A DNA stretch of 64,000 nucleotides, taken from positions 310,001-374,000 of the forward strand of contig NZ_FNJO01000001.1 in assembly GCF_900104095.1 (NCBI RefSeq). The letters run 5' to 3'. This DNA comes from Ralstonia sp. 25mfcol4.1. Lineage in GTDB: Bacteria > Pseudomonadota > Gammaproteobacteria > Burkholderiales > Burkholderiaceae. Positions 16,287 through 25,496 of this stretch are shown here, one piece after another (positions within the stretch are counted from its first letter, which is position 1; each line of letters opens with the position of its first letter). Under the pieces are notes generated by a model that saw nothing but the letters and a program-made list of their open reading frames with translations, did not search any database and was not told the origin of the DNA. A program made the position numbers and the translations under genes.

Positions 16287-18104
16287 ATGAACGACGCCGT
16301 ACGCACCTCCGCCCCACCCCGCACCGCGCCGCCGCGCACGCCGCTGACCGCGCGGCTGCACGCCCGGGCGACGCTGGCCATCGAGGGCCTGGCCCCTGCG
16401 CTGGCCACGCTGACGCCGGGCCGCGCGCACGTGGTCTATGCGCGGCCGTCCCCGGCACGCGATGCGTTGTTCTGGCAGACCGCCGCCTCGGCGCTGCGCG
16501 GCCCCGCCTGCGTGCTGTCCACCCGCGACGCCGACAACATTTCCGGTGCGCTGCGCGAGCATGGCCTGGATATCGAGGTGAACCGCGCGCTCCACGCGCG
16601 GGCCAACCTTTGCGCACTGCGCCCATCCGCCGGCCGTACCGGCATCGACGCGCTGATTGAAGCGCTGGACGCCCTCGTCGAGCAGTGCGGCGCGCGCGGC
16701 ACGACCTTCCTGCTGGAAGGCGCGGAAGCGTTCTTCAACTGGCACGACGCCACCGCACTGGCCCTTGAAGGCGTACGGCTTTGCGAATGGTGCGCCGACG
16801 AACGCTGCGCGCTGCTGCTGGTGATGGCGCCGCCGGCCGCGGCAGAAGGCCAGCCTGGGCCCGATCTGCACGGCTTTCATGGCCGCTTTGCCGGCGCGGT
16901 ACAGCTGTCGCAGCAGCAGGGCCAGTACACCTGGGAAGTCGCCTTCTGGCGCGACAACCAGGCGGTGGTGGCCGGCGAGGTGCTGCGCCTGCGCTTCGCA
17001 CCCAATGAACATCGCCTGATGGTGGCATCGGACACCTATAGCGACGCCATCGAGGAAGCCGGCATGCTGGCGCCCGACGAGCAACGGGTGATCGTCAGCC
17101 GCGAGGCGGTGCTGCGCGAGCGTTATATCCCCGAGGACTGGCGCGTGGTCGACAGCAACGAGGCGGCCGTGGCCACCGCCAGCAAATCGGTGGCGGCCAC
17201 GGTGGTCCTGCACTACGCCGGCATGCGCGACCTGGAGGTCCTTGCCGGCCAGGTACACCGGCTGCGCCGCAGCGCCGGACGCGCCCTCAAGATCGTGGTC
17301 CGCGAGGACCGCGAAGCCATGCGCCAGCACTATGAGCTGCTGATGCTGAACCTGGGCGCCAACGCCGTGGTGGCGCAGCGCACGCCGTTCGCCCGCATGC
17401 AGGCCATGATCGACGGGCTGCAAGGCCAGGTGTTCTCGCGGCCGATCCTGGCGGACTATCGCGCCGCCCTGTCTGCCGTGCTGACCACCACGGCCAGCGG
17501 CTATGTCACGGCATCGACCTTCATTGCGCTGGTGCGCGACGCCGTCGAGCGCAGCCGCATGATCCGGCTGCCGCACGTGCTGCTGCAGTTGCCGCTGCTG
17601 CCCGAAGTGGCCCATATCGATGCCCTGCGCGCGTGCCAGATGAGCCGCGCGGGCGACCTGTGCACGGCCGGCAGCGACAGCCTCTATGCCTTCTTCTTTG
17701 CCTGCCGCATGGACGATGTGGACGCGGTCTGCCAGCGCGTGTTCAAGCGCCCGATGGCCGATCTGTTCCAGGGCGACCTGCGCAGCGGCGACAACGAATC
17801 GATCGCCGCCGAGCTGGCCCGGTTCGAGGCCGAGATCGCGGAACTGCCTGCGCCCGACTACAGCACCTGGCTGCCGGTGCAGCCGATGCCGCCGTTCCGC
17901 CCGGAAGACGCCTCGCCCGACGCATTCGGGCAGCCGGCGCCGGCGGACCCTGCAGCGGCAGGCGCCACTGCCCTCGCAATCGCGCCCGGGGCGCAAGCGG
18001 CTCCGGTCACGCTGCCCTTGATGGCGCCACGGCGCGCCAGCCCAAGCGCCGCACCCCGTGCGCTGCCGGAACCTCATCCGGTGCCCCTCAAACGTCAGGA
18101 CTGA
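16287..18104 (+). CDS. bcsE: BcsE, c-di-GMP-binding GIL-domain protein of the cellulose operon
   Basis: Cytosolic c-di-GMP receptor that raises cellulose output in type II bcs systems by binding BcsF and the synthase complex. About 605 residues from the ATG at 16287, which has AGGGA 6 bases upstream; an ATG at 16269 and a TTG at 16257 are in frame but lack a site. A degenerate RecA/NTPase-like N-terminal half is followed by the GIL region, where an RxGD motif (R454 to D457 in MSRAGDLC) matches the known c-di-GMP contact. A second RSGD occurs about 45 residues later. The last 80 residues are Pro/Ala-rich and probably disordered. bcsF follows after 2 bases. Confidence 0.85.
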   Translation: MNDAVRTSAPPRTAPPRTPLTARLHARATLAIEGLAPALATLTPGRAHVVYARPSPARDALFWQTAASALRGPACVLSTRDADNISGALREHGLDIEVNRALHARANLCALRPSAGRTGIDALIEALDALVEQCGARGTTFLLEGAEAFFNWHDATALALEGVRLCEWCADERCALLLVMAPPAAAEGQPGPDLHGFHGRFAGAVQLSQQQGQYTWEVAFWRDNQAVVAGEVLRLRFAPNEHRLMVASDTYSDAIEEAGMLAPDEQRVIVSREAVLRERYIPEDWRVVDSNEAAVATASKSVAATVVLHYAGMRDLEVLAGQVHRLRRSAGRALKIVVREDREAMRQHYELLMLNLGANAVVAQRTPFARMQAMIDGLQGQVFSRPILADYRAALSAVLTTTASGYVTASTFIALVRDAVERSRMIRLPHVLLQLPLLPEVAHIDALRACQMSRAGDLCTAGSDSLYAFFFACRMDDVDAVCQRVFKRPMADLFQGDLRSGDNESIAAELARFEAEIAELPAPDYSTWLPVQPMPPFRPEDASPDAFGQPAPADPAAAGATALAIAPGAQAAPVTLPLMAPRRASPSAAPRALPEPHPVPLKRQD

Positions 18105-18106
18105 CC

Positions 18107-18304
18107 ATGGCAACCTTTCTTGGCTATTTCATCTGGGGACTGATCCTGGCCGCGCCCCTCGCCTGGCTGACCTGGCGTTTCGACCTGCTGCGGTGGCTGC
18201 CGCGCTGGAGCGCGCCACGTCCGCGCCGGGCCGTACGGCTGCCGCCGCAACTCGACGCGCTGGTGATCCGCGGCAAGCGCCAATCGGGCGGGGAACGCAG
18301 ATGA
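18107..18304 (+). CDS. bcsF: BcsF-like short membrane protein
   Basis: A 65-residue protein with one membrane helix (about residues 5-26, FLGYFIWGLILAAPLAWLTW) followed by a strongly basic cytosolic tail (RWLPRWSAPRPRR). Size, topology and position between bcsE and bcsQ fit BcsF, which anchors BcsE to the inner membrane near BcsA. Sequence similarity of such short proteins is low, so the assignment rests mainly on context. It starts 2 bases after bcsE, and its stop overlaps the bcsQ ATG by four bases (ATGA). Confidence 0.75.
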   Translation: MATFLGYFIWGLILAAPLAWLTWRFDLLRWLPRWSAPRPRRAVRLPPQLDALVIRGKRQSGGERR

Positions 18305-19083
18305 GCACGCCGACCCGGACGGAAGCCGCCACCATCGCCATCGTCTCCACCACGGGCGGCGCTGGCCGCAGCACGCTGACCGCCGAACTGGCGTCGCTGC
18401 TGACCTGGCGCAGGCATGCGGTGCTGGCCGTGGAGTGCGACCCGCGCAACGTGCTGGGTTTCCATTTCGGCATGCGCGATAACCCGTCCGACGGCATCGG
18501 CGCTCACCTGCACGATGCCTCGCCCTCGGCGTGGGCGGCCAGCGGCCAACGCAGCGACGACGGCGTGCTGTTCGTGCCGTGGGGCGACAGCGCCGAACTG
18601 GGCGCGATCGAACGGCTGACCGCCAACTGGCTGGCGCGCCGGATCGAACAGGTGGACCTGCCGCCGCGCAGCGCCGTGCTGATCGATACGGCTCCCTGGC
18701 CGTCGGCCTACGCCAACCAGGCCATCGATGCCGCCGACCTGGTGCTGGTGCTGCTGCCAGCCCAGCCGGAAACCTGCCTGACGCTGCGCCGCCTGACGGA
18801 CAGCCTGGAGGCGCGCGCCAAGACCGTGCGCTACGTGGCCACGCGGCTGCAGCCGGCGCGGCAGTTGCATGTCGATATCGTGGCCATGCTGCAGGCAACG
18901 CTGGGGCAGGCCATGCTGCCCTACCACGTGCATGAAGACAGCAGCGTGCCCGAAGCCCTGGCGCGCAGCGAGTGCTTCAGCCGCAGCACACCGCATTCGC
19001 AGGCTGCGCACGACCTGAATGGGCTGGCATCGTGGCTGTCGGCGTGGATCGAATCGACTGCGTTGGCCGGGAGCACCGCATGA
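18301..19083 (+). CDS. bcsQ: BcsQ (YhjQ), MinD/ParA-like protein of the cellulose operon
   Basis: A 260-residue SIMIBI-class ATPase relative required in type II bcs systems for assembly and polar placement of the synthase with BcsR. The N-terminal P-loop reads TTGGAGRST (17-25). Both lysines of the deviant Walker A motif are replaced, the signature one by Thr and the phosphate-loop one by R23. E. coli BcsQ, from memory, also lacks the signature Lys. The switch strand VLIDTAPWPSAYANQAI is preserved, as is the ADLVLVLLPAQPETC strand. ATP may be bound without classical hydrolysis. Coupled by 4-base overlaps to bcsF upstream and bcsA downstream. Confidence 0.85.
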   Translation: MSTPTRTEAATIAIVSTTGGAGRSTLTAELASLLTWRRHAVLAVECDPRNVLGFHFGMRDNPSDGIGAHLHDASPSAWAASGQRSDDGVLFVPWGDSAELGAIERLTANWLARRIEQVDLPPRSAVLIDTAPWPSAYANQAIDAADLVLVLLPAQPETCLTLRRLTDSLEARAKTVRYVATRLQPARQLHVDIVAMLQATLGQAMLPYHVHEDSSVPEALARSECFSRSTPHSQAAHDLNGLASWLSAWIESTALAGSTA

Positions 19084-21659
19084 ACACGCGCCTGCCGCGG
19101 CTCCGACAGTGGATGGCGTCGGCCCGCCAGCGGCTGGCGCGCGAGCTTGGCGTAGGCACCAGCACCGTCCCGCATGCCGGCGACTGGCTGCTGCGCCTGT
19201 TCTTCCGCCCGCCGCGTCCCGGCAAGCCGGACATCCCCGCTGAATGGGCGGCTCAGATCTACCGACGTTCGGTGGCGCGCCTGGGCATCGGCAAGCGTCC
19301 TTCGGCCGGCACCTGGGTCTGGCGCCTGTTCGTTCGTCCGCCCAAGCCGCGCGTGCGCCTTGCCGCCGACCCGCGAAAGCAGCGCGCCGCCGTGGAGCCC
19401 GACCGCACCGGCTGGCTGCGCCGATGGATGGATCGCGTGCTGGAACCGCTGTGGCATGCCGCGTCGCGGCTGCGGCACAAGGTGCTGACGCACCTGCCGC
19501 GCCCCGACTGGAATCGCGTGGCCTATGTCACGGAGGCCGTGTCGGCGCGCGTGGGCCGCATTCCGTTCGTGCTGCCGGTGTCCCTCGTGCTGGCCGCCAT
19601 CGCCGCACTCGCCGTCAGCACCACGCCGCTGCGCTTCGAGGACCAGGTCCTGCTGTTCGCCGTGGTCTGGCTCGTGCTGAGCGTGGTTCGGCGCGTACCG
19701 GGGCATCTGGCCACCATCACCATGATCGCCATCTCCACGCTGATGGCGGGCCGCTACATCTGGTGGCGATCCACCCAGACGCTGCAGTTTGCCAGCGCCA
19801 TCGAGGCTGCAGTGGGCTACGTGCTGTACGCAGCCGAAATCTATACGTGGATCGTGCTGGCGCTCGGCTACCTGCAGACGGCCTGGCCGCTGCAGCGCAA
19901 ACCGAAGGCGCTGCCGGCAGATCCCGGGGAATGGCCGACCGTGGACGTCTTCATCCCGACGTACAACGAGTCGCTGAGCGTGATCCAGCCCACCGTCTAC
20001 GCCGCGCGCAGCATGGACTGGCCGGCGGACAAGCTGCGCGTCTTCCTTCTCGACGATGGCCGCCGGCCGCATATCCGCGCGTTTGCCGAGGCCGCCGGCG
20101 TCGGTTACCTGACGCGCACCGACAACCGCCACGCCAAGGCCGGCAATATCAACGCGGCGCTGCCCAAGACCGACGGCGACTACATCGCCATCTTCGACTG
20201 CGATCACATCCCCACCCGCTCGTTCCTGCAGATGACCATGGGCGAGTTCCTGTCCGATCCGAACTGCGCGCTGGTGCAGACGCCCCATCACTTCTTCTCG
20301 CCCGATCCGTTCGAGCGCAACTTCGACACGTTCCGGCGCGTGCCCAACGAAGGCAGCCTGTTCTATGGCCTGATCCAGGACGGCAACGATTTCTGGAACG
20401 CCACGTTCTTTTGCGGTTCGTGCGCGGTGATCAAGCGCGGCCCGCTGCTGGAGATCGGCGGCATTGCCGTGGAGACCGTGACGGAGGACGCGCACACGGC
20501 GCTGAAGCTGCACCGGCACGGCTACAACAGCGCCTACCTGCGCACCGTGCAGGCGGCGGGGCTGGCCACCGAAAGCCTGTCCGGTCATATCGGCCAGCGC
20601 ATCCGCTGGGCGCGCGGCATGGCGCAGATCTTCCGGCTGGACAACCCGATGCTGGGCCGCGGCCTGAAGTTCTTCCAGCGGCTGTGCTACAGCAACGCGA
20701 TGCTGCACTTCTTCTACGGCATTCCCCGGCTGATCTTCCTGACCATGCCGATCGCATACCTGTACTTCGGGCTGCACGTGATCAATACATCGGCGCTGCT
20801 GATCACGGCCTACGTGCTGCCGTACCTGCTGATCGCCAACATCACCAACTCCCGCCTGCAGGGGCGCTTCCGGCATTCGTTCTGGGCCGAGGTCTACGAG
20901 TCTGTGCTGGCGTGGTACATCGTGCTGCCCACCACGGTGGCCTTCATCAACCCGCGCGCCGGCAAGTTCAACGTGACGGCCAAGGGCGGCCAGATTACCG
21001 ACGACTACCTGGACTGGACGATCTCCAAGCCCTATCTGTTCCTGCTGGCGCTGAACGTGATCGGCCTGGGCGCGGGCATTGCCCGGCTGCTGTTCTGGGG
21101 CACCGAGGAGCCAGCCACGGTGCTCATGAACATGGCGTGGGCCCTGTTCAACCTGATGATGCTGGGCGCGGCTATTGGCGTGGCGCGCGAGGCGCGCCAG
21201 GTGCGCGTGTCGCACCGCATTCCGATGCGCGTGCCCGCCACGCTGCTGCTGCCCGATGGCCGCACGCTGGCCTGCAAGACCGAGAACTATTCGATTGGCG
21301 GGCTGGGCGTGGTGCTGCCCATCGACGTGCCGCTGCAGGAAGGCGCGCGGGTCGGCGTGTGTCTGTCGCGCGGCGCCCGCACCTACCATTTTCCGGCCGT
21401 CGTCACGCGCAACGTGAACCGGCATCTGGGCGTGCGGATGGAAGACCCGACGATGGCGCGCGAGACGCAACTGATCCAGTGCACGTTCGGCCGGGCCGAT
21501 GCGTGGGTCGACTGGCTGGACGACGAGCGCGTGGACGCGCCGCTGCGCAGTCTCAAGGAAGTCATGGAAATGGGCTACCAGGGTCTGCTGCGGCTCTACG
21601 ACGCCCTGGTCGATGCCGTGGACCTGGTCGTGGCGCGACGCCGTTCGCGCCAGCCTTGA
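19080..21659 (+). CDS. bcsA: Cellulose synthase catalytic subunit BcsA (GT2 plus PilZ)
   Basis: Inner-membrane processive glycosyltransferase that polymerises glucose from UDP-glucose and threads the chain through its own channel; 859 residues. A soluble N-terminal extension of about 160 residues precedes the membrane helices (about 160-270). The GT2 domain has DDG 325-327, DCD 373-375, FFCGS 443-447, TED 468-470 and QRIRW 506-510, all intact. A second helix bundle (about 530-700) leads to the PilZ domain, with its Arg-rich linker (R703, R706, R709, R713) and NYSIGG at 736-741, the c-di-GMP site that opens the gating loop. Activation by c-di-GMP is therefore expected. It overlaps bcsQ by four bases. 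Confidence 0.95.
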   Translation: MNTRLPRLRQWMASARQRLARELGVGTSTVPHAGDWLLRLFFRPPRPGKPDIPAEWAAQIYRRSVARLGIGKRPSAGTWVWRLFVRPPKPRVRLAADPRKQRAAVEPDRTGWLRRWMDRVLEPLWHAASRLRHKVLTHLPRPDWNRVAYVTEAVSARVGRIPFVLPVSLVLAAIAALAVSTTPLRFEDQVLLFAVVWLVLSVVRRVPGHLATITMIAISTLMAGRYIWWRSTQTLQFASAIEAAVGYVLYAAEIYTWIVLALGYLQTAWPLQRKPKALPADPGEWPTVDVFIPTYNESLSVIQPTVYAARSMDWPADKLRVFLLDDGRRPHIRAFAEAAGVGYLTRTDNRHAKAGNINAALPKTDGDYIAIFDCDHIPTRSFLQMTMGEFLSDPNCALVQTPHHFFSPDPFERNFDTFRRVPNEGSLFYGLIQDGNDFWNATFFCGSCAVIKRGPLLEIGGIAVETVTEDAHTALKLHRHGYNSAYLRTVQAAGLATESLSGHIGQRIRWARGMAQIFRLDNPMLGRGLKFFQRLCYSNAMLHFFYGIPRLIFLTMPIAYLYFGLHVINTSALLITAYVLPYLLIANITNSRLQGRFRHSFWAEVYESVLAWYIVLPTTVAFINPRAGKFNVTAKGGQITDDYLDWTISKPYLFLLALNVIGLGAGIARLLFWGTEEPATVLMNMAWALFNLMMLGAAIGVAREARQVRVSHRIPMRVPATLLLPDGRTLACKTENYSIGGLGVVLPIDVPLQEGARVGVCLSRGARTYHFPAVVTRNVNRHLGVRMEDPTMARETQLIQCTFGRADAWVDWLDDERVDAPLRSLKEVMEMGYQGLLRLYDALVDAVDLVVARRRSRQP

Positions 21660-21669
21660 TCGAGACAAC

Positions 21670-23226
21670 ATGGGACTCTGGAACCTCTACTTCCTCGCGA
21701 AGCTCTACCTGTTCCACACCGGGCAGATGAAGCCGATATGGCTGCTGAACATCCTGTTCGCGCTGCTGCTGGTCATGCCGATGGAGTCGCGCCCGCTGCG
21801 GGTGATCCGGCAGGTGCTGGCCATCGCGGTGGGGGCGGCGCTGGCATGGCGCGAGTCGACGCTGCCGCCGTTCGAGCGGGTGATCTCGCAGTTCGCGAAC
21901 ATCCGCGCCTTCACGCCCGCCTATCTGATGGAACTGCTGCAGCGGCTGGTGACGATCCAGATGGTGGTGGCCGTGCTGCTGGTGCTGGTGATCTACCTGC
22001 TGCTCAACCGCTGGCTGCGCACCACCACCTTCGTGCTGATTGCCCTCTTCGCGATGCCGTTCTGGTACGGCCTGGGCGTGACGCTGCCGGGCCGGGGGGC
22101 GGCCGTGGCGCAGGCGGCCAACAGCCCGCGCGCGGACATCAACGCCACCAACAACTACGACGCGATCCTGACTGCGTTCCGCGAGCAGGAGGCGCAGCGC
22201 ACGGCCACGGTGTCGCCGCTGACCGCCAGCCCCGACGCGCAGTTCGACGTCATCGTGCTGCATATCTGTTCGCTGTCGTGGGACGACCTGGATGCGGCCA
22301 AGAGCCTGAACCACCCGCTGCTGTCGCGCTTCGACTACCTGTTCAAGAACTTCAGTTCGGCCGCCAGCTACAGCGGCCCGGCCGCCATCCGCGTGCTGCG
22401 CGGCGCGTGCGGCCAGGAGCCGCACAAGAACCTGTACGATCCCGCGCCGGCCGAGTGCCACGTCTTTGCCGATCTGGCGCAGGCCGGCTTCACGCCCCAC
22501 GTGCTGATGAACCACGATGGCCGATTCGACAATTTCCGCGCCTTTGTCGACAAGGAAATCGGCGTGCAAGGCGTGCAGCCGGAAGCCACCGACGGCGTGC
22601 CCGTGGCCATGCGCGCGTTCGACGATTCGCCGGTACTGGGCGACTTCGACACATTCGACCACTGGTACAGACAGCGCCTGACGCGGGACAGGAAACCGGT
22701 GGCGCTGTACTACAACTCCGTGACGCTGCACGACGGCAACCGGCTGCCGGGCAAGCGGCTGACCAGCCTGGAGTCGTATCCGCTGCGGCTCAAGGCGCTG
22801 CTGGACGACGTGGACCGGATCATCGACACCATCGCCAAATCCGGCCGCAAGGCCGTGGTGGTGTTCGTGCCCGAGCACGGGGCCGCGCTGCGCGGCGACA
22901 AGAACCAGATTTCGGGCCTGCGCGAGATTCCCACGCCGAACATCATCCATGTGCCGGTTGGCGTCAAGCTGGTGGGCCTGCCCGGCACCGAGACGCCCCA
23001 GCCGGTGACGATCGACGCGCCGATGAGCTTCCTGGGGCTGTCGCAACTGGTGTTCAATCTCGTGGCGGACAGCCCGTTCCGCCAGGGCGCGCCGGCGCTG
23101 TCGCACTATTCCGAGGACCTGCCGCAAACCCAGATGGTGGGCGAGAACGAGGGAACGATCACGATGAAGCGCACCGACGGCTACGTGGTGCATACGCCCG
23201 ACGGCGTCTGGGTGGAGCAGAAATGA
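21670..23226 (+). CDS. bcsG: Cellulose phosphoethanolamine transferase BcsG
   Basis: Inner-membrane enzyme with a periplasmic alkaline-phosphatase-fold domain that moves phosphoethanolamine from phosphatidylethanolamine to the C6 of cellulose glucose units. 518 residues; ATG at 21670, 10 bases after the bcsA stop. N-terminal membrane helices run to about residue 150 (for example KPIWLLNILFALLLVMP). Catalytic elements align with E. coli BcsG: C200 in HICSLSWDD, nucleophile S235 in SYSGPAAIR exactly 35 residues later (as C243/S278), and E402-H403 in VPEHGAALRGDK. Its presence predicts modified rather than plain cellulose. bcsR overlaps its stop by four bases. Confidence 0.92.
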   Translation: MGLWNLYFLAKLYLFHTGQMKPIWLLNILFALLLVMPMESRPLRVIRQVLAIAVGAALAWRESTLPPFERVISQFANIRAFTPAYLMELLQRLVTIQMVVAVLLVLVIYLLLNRWLRTTTFVLIALFAMPFWYGLGVTLPGRGAAVAQAANSPRADINATNNYDAILTAFREQEAQRTATVSPLTASPDAQFDVIVLHICSLSWDDLDAAKSLNHPLLSRFDYLFKNFSSAASYSGPAAIRVLRGACGQEPHKNLYDPAPAECHVFADLAQAGFTPHVLMNHDGRFDNFRAFVDKEIGVQGVQPEATDGVPVAMRAFDDSPVLGDFDTFDHWYRQRLTRDRKPVALYYNSVTLHDGNRLPGKRLTSLESYPLRLKALLDDVDRIIDTIAKSGRKAVVVFVPEHGAALRGDKNQISGLREIPTPNIIHVPVGVKLVGLPGTETPQPVTIDAPMSFLGLSQLVFNLVADSPFRQGAPALSHYSEDLPQTQMVGENEGTITMKRTDGYVVHTPDGVWVEQK

Positions 23227-23471
23227 GCGCGCGTCCCATTACCAAACCCATCACGTCGCGCAAGGCGGCCATCGCCTACAACGACATCGATGCGCTGGCC
23301 CAGAAGGTGGACGGCTTTGACGGCCGCCACTACTTCGACCAGCAAGGCGAGGTGGAAACGGCCGAAGCCGCGCAACGCTGGCCGCTGCTGGCGCAGGTGT
23401 TGGGGCTGCCATTGCCGCCCCGCCGCGCCCCATCCCCCTCGCCTTCGGCGCCGCACAGCGACGACACGTGA
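23223..23471 (+). CDS. bcsR: BcsR-like small regulatory protein
   Basis: An 82-residue soluble protein. The core NDIDALAQ followed by RWPLLAQVL matches the two conserved patches I recall in E. coli BcsR (NDIVAL and RWPLLAE), which partners BcsQ in building the synthase complex. The N-terminus is basic and the C-terminal 15 residues are Pro/Ser-rich. In E. coli bcsR is the first gene of its operon; here it is the last, joined to bcsG by an ATGA overlap. No strong terminator follows, only an inverted repeat GCGGCATT/AATGCCGC (23473-23480 and 23501-23508) without a T run. Confidence 0.75.
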   Translation: MSARPITKPITSRKAAIAYNDIDALAQKVDGFDGRHYFDQQGEVETAEAAQRWPLLAQVLGLPLPPRRAPSPSPSAPHSDDT

Positions 23472-23620
23472 TGCGGCATTGCCGCGCCGCTTGAACCGCT
23501 AATGCCGCCACCCCTCGCGAGTAGGGCGTTAAGCCTTGATTTGAAAGGATTTTCGTCACGGATCCGACACAAAGACCGCCTAGACTCTGGGCCGTTTTCC
23601 CATTCCCCGCTCGCACCGTC

Positions 23621-24868
23621 ATGTCCGGCTTTCTGGTGGATTCACCCGCTGCGCGACCGCGCTTCCGGCAGCCATGCGCCGAGGATCTGGCCGTGTCCAC
23701 GCCCTCGGTCACCACTGACCATACGAACCAGGACGTGCTGGAAGTCTTTGCGCTGCACCGGGAACTGGCCTGCCTGCCCGTCACCGAGCAGGGCCGGCCC
23801 ATCGGCCTGATCAACCGGTCGATCTTCCTGTCGCAGATGAGCAAGCCGTACCACCGCGAGCTCTACAACCGCAAGAGCTGCATCGCGTTCATGGACAAGG
23901 AACCTCTCGTCGTCGACGCCGAGATGAGCATCGACGCCCTGACCTTCCGCACGGTGGAATACGGCGAGAAGGCGCTGGCCGATGGCTTCATCGTGGCGCG
24001 CGCCGGCCAGTACCTCGGCCTGGGCCACGGCCTGCAGCTGATGCGCGTGGTGGCCGACATGCAGGCCGAACGTAACCGCCAGATCATGCACAGCATCGAC
24101 TACGCCAGCACGATCCAGCGGGCCATGCTGCGCACCTCGCGCGAGAGCCTGGCCGCCACGCTGGCCGATGCCGCGCTGGTCTGGGAGCCGCGCGACGTGG
24201 TGGGCGGCGATTTCTACCATTTTTCCGCCTTCACGGACGGCTGGTTCGCCGCCCTGGCCGACTGCACGGGCCACGGCGTGCCGGGCGCCTTCATGACGCT
24301 GATCGCGTCGTCGCTCCTGAGCCAGGCCCTGGAGCAGCTCGGGCCGCGCGACCCCGGCGCGCTGCTGATGGCCGTGAACCGCGGCATCAAGCAGATGCTG
24401 GCCCAGACCGGGCGCGAACCTCGGCAGACCCCGGACGCATCCGAATCGGACGATGGCCTGGACGCCGCATTCTTCTGGTTCGACAACGCCACGCGGGAAC
24501 TGACATTCGCCGGCGCGAAGTCGGCGCTGTTCGTGCTGCAGCCCGGCGACGCCGAGGGTGCCATGATCAACGGCGCCCGCATGGGCGTGGGCTACGTGGA
24601 CACGGCCATGGACTACGTCTGGCACAACAGCGCCGTCCAGACGCAGGCGGGCACGCTGGTCTTCGTGACCACCGACGGGCTGATCGACCAGATCGGCGGC
24701 CCCAGGGAAATCGCGTTCGGCAAACGCCGCATGCGCGAGGCGATCTGCGCGCAGCGCGACGCATCGGCCACGCGGATCAGCGAAGCCGTACTGGACGTGC
24801 ATCGCGCGTGGCAAGGCGAACAACGCCGCCGCGACGACCTGACATTCTTCTGCTTCCGTGCGCAATGA
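23621..24868 (+). CDS. siaA: SiaA-like PP2C/SpoIIE phosphatase with CBS-like input domain
   Basis: Cytosolic Ser/Thr phosphatase of 415 residues. In the SiaABCD pathway SiaA dephosphorylates SiaC, which then activates the cyclase SiaD. Residues about 20-150 look like a CBS pair (ACLPVTEQGRPIGLINRSIF and FIVARAGQYLGLGHG), a helix links to the phosphatase domain, and metal ligands are seen at GGDFY (D197), DCTGHGVPGAF (D214), VTTDGLID and RRDDLTFF. Pseudomonas SiaA, from memory, is membrane-bound with a periplasmic sensor; none is present here. It begins 149 bases after bcsR, so a separate promoter is possible, and 30 bases separate it from siaB. Confidence 0.8.
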   Translation: MSGFLVDSPAARPRFRQPCAEDLAVSTPSVTTDHTNQDVLEVFALHRELACLPVTEQGRPIGLINRSIFLSQMSKPYHRELYNRKSCIAFMDKEPLVVDAEMSIDALTFRTVEYGEKALADGFIVARAGQYLGLGHGLQLMRVVADMQAERNRQIMHSIDYASTIQRAMLRTSRESLAATLADAALVWEPRDVVGGDFYHFSAFTDGWFAALADCTGHGVPGAFMTLIASSLLSQALEQLGPRDPGALLMAVNRGIKQMLAQTGREPRQTPDASESDDGLDAAFFWFDNATRELTFAGAKSALFVLQPGDAEGAMINGARMGVGYVDTAMDYVWHNSAVQTQAGTLVFVTTDGLIDQIGGPREIAFGKRRMREAICAQRDASATRISEAVLDVHRAWQGEQRRRDDLTFFCFRAQ

Positions 24869-24898
24869 CACCCGTCCCGCGCATCCAACCGCTTGCCC

Positions 24899-25471
24899 AT
24901 GACCGCCGCACAATCGATTGACAAGGAATATGAGCCGTTCTTCCAGATGGCTCGGGAACGCAAGGTGATTTTCTACTACGTCGGCTATTTTTCGCAGAAC
25001 ATCATCGCCGCCATGTCCGATGCGGTGCGGCTGCAGCTTACCGTGAGTGGCGTGGACGGCACCACGCGGCGCAAGCTGTTCTCGTCGTTCGTGGAGATGG
25101 CGCAGAACATCGTTCACTATTCGTCCGACTCGCTGACGTCGCCGTCGCAGCCGGACGGGCAGCTGCGCCACGGCTCCGTCTGCATCAGCATGGTGGACGA
25201 GCACTACCGGCTGATGTGTTCGAATCCCGTATCCTCGGCCCGCGTGGAGCAACTGCGCGGCACGCTGGAGAAGGTGCGGACCATGACCCTGGAAGAAATC
25301 AAGCGGGCCTACAAGGAAACGCTGCGCGCCGATGCCCCCGAAGGCAGCAAGGGTGCGGGGCTTGGCATCCTGACGATGGCGCGCGACGCGAGCGCCCCCC
25401 TGGAGTACAACTTTCAGCCGATCGACTCGGACCCGGTCTCGACGATGTTCCAGCTCGTCGCCACCATCTGA
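24899..25471 (+). CDS. siaB: SiaB-family protein kinase
   Basis: A 190-residue protein of the SiaB family (formerly an uncharacterised domain), with a GHKL-like fold suggested by SFVEMAQNIVHYSSDS (the N-box-like helix) and GSKGAGLGILTMARDAS (the glycine-rich lid). In the known pathway SiaB phosphorylates SiaC and so switches the cyclase off, opposing SiaA. The ATG at 24899 is chosen; an in-frame TTG lies two codons before it. It sits 30 bases after siaA and 25 bases before siaC on the same strand, consistent with one operon. No membrane segments. Confidence 0.82.
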   Translation: MTAAQSIDKEYEPFFQMARERKVIFYYVGYFSQNIIAAMSDAVRLQLTVSGVDGTTRRKLFSSFVEMAQNIVHYSSDSLTSPSQPDGQLRHGSVCISMVDEHYRLMCSNPVSSARVEQLRGTLEKVRTMTLEEIKRAYKETLRADAPEGSKGAGLGILTMARDASAPLEYNFQPIDSDPVSTMFQLVATI

Positions 25472-25496
25472 CACTGACCGATCGCACCGAACCGCC

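Noticed and set aside
18921..21671. 916-codon minus-strand ORF opposite bcsA
   Set aside because: Same shadow effect; the plus strand encodes BcsA with all catalytic motifs intact.
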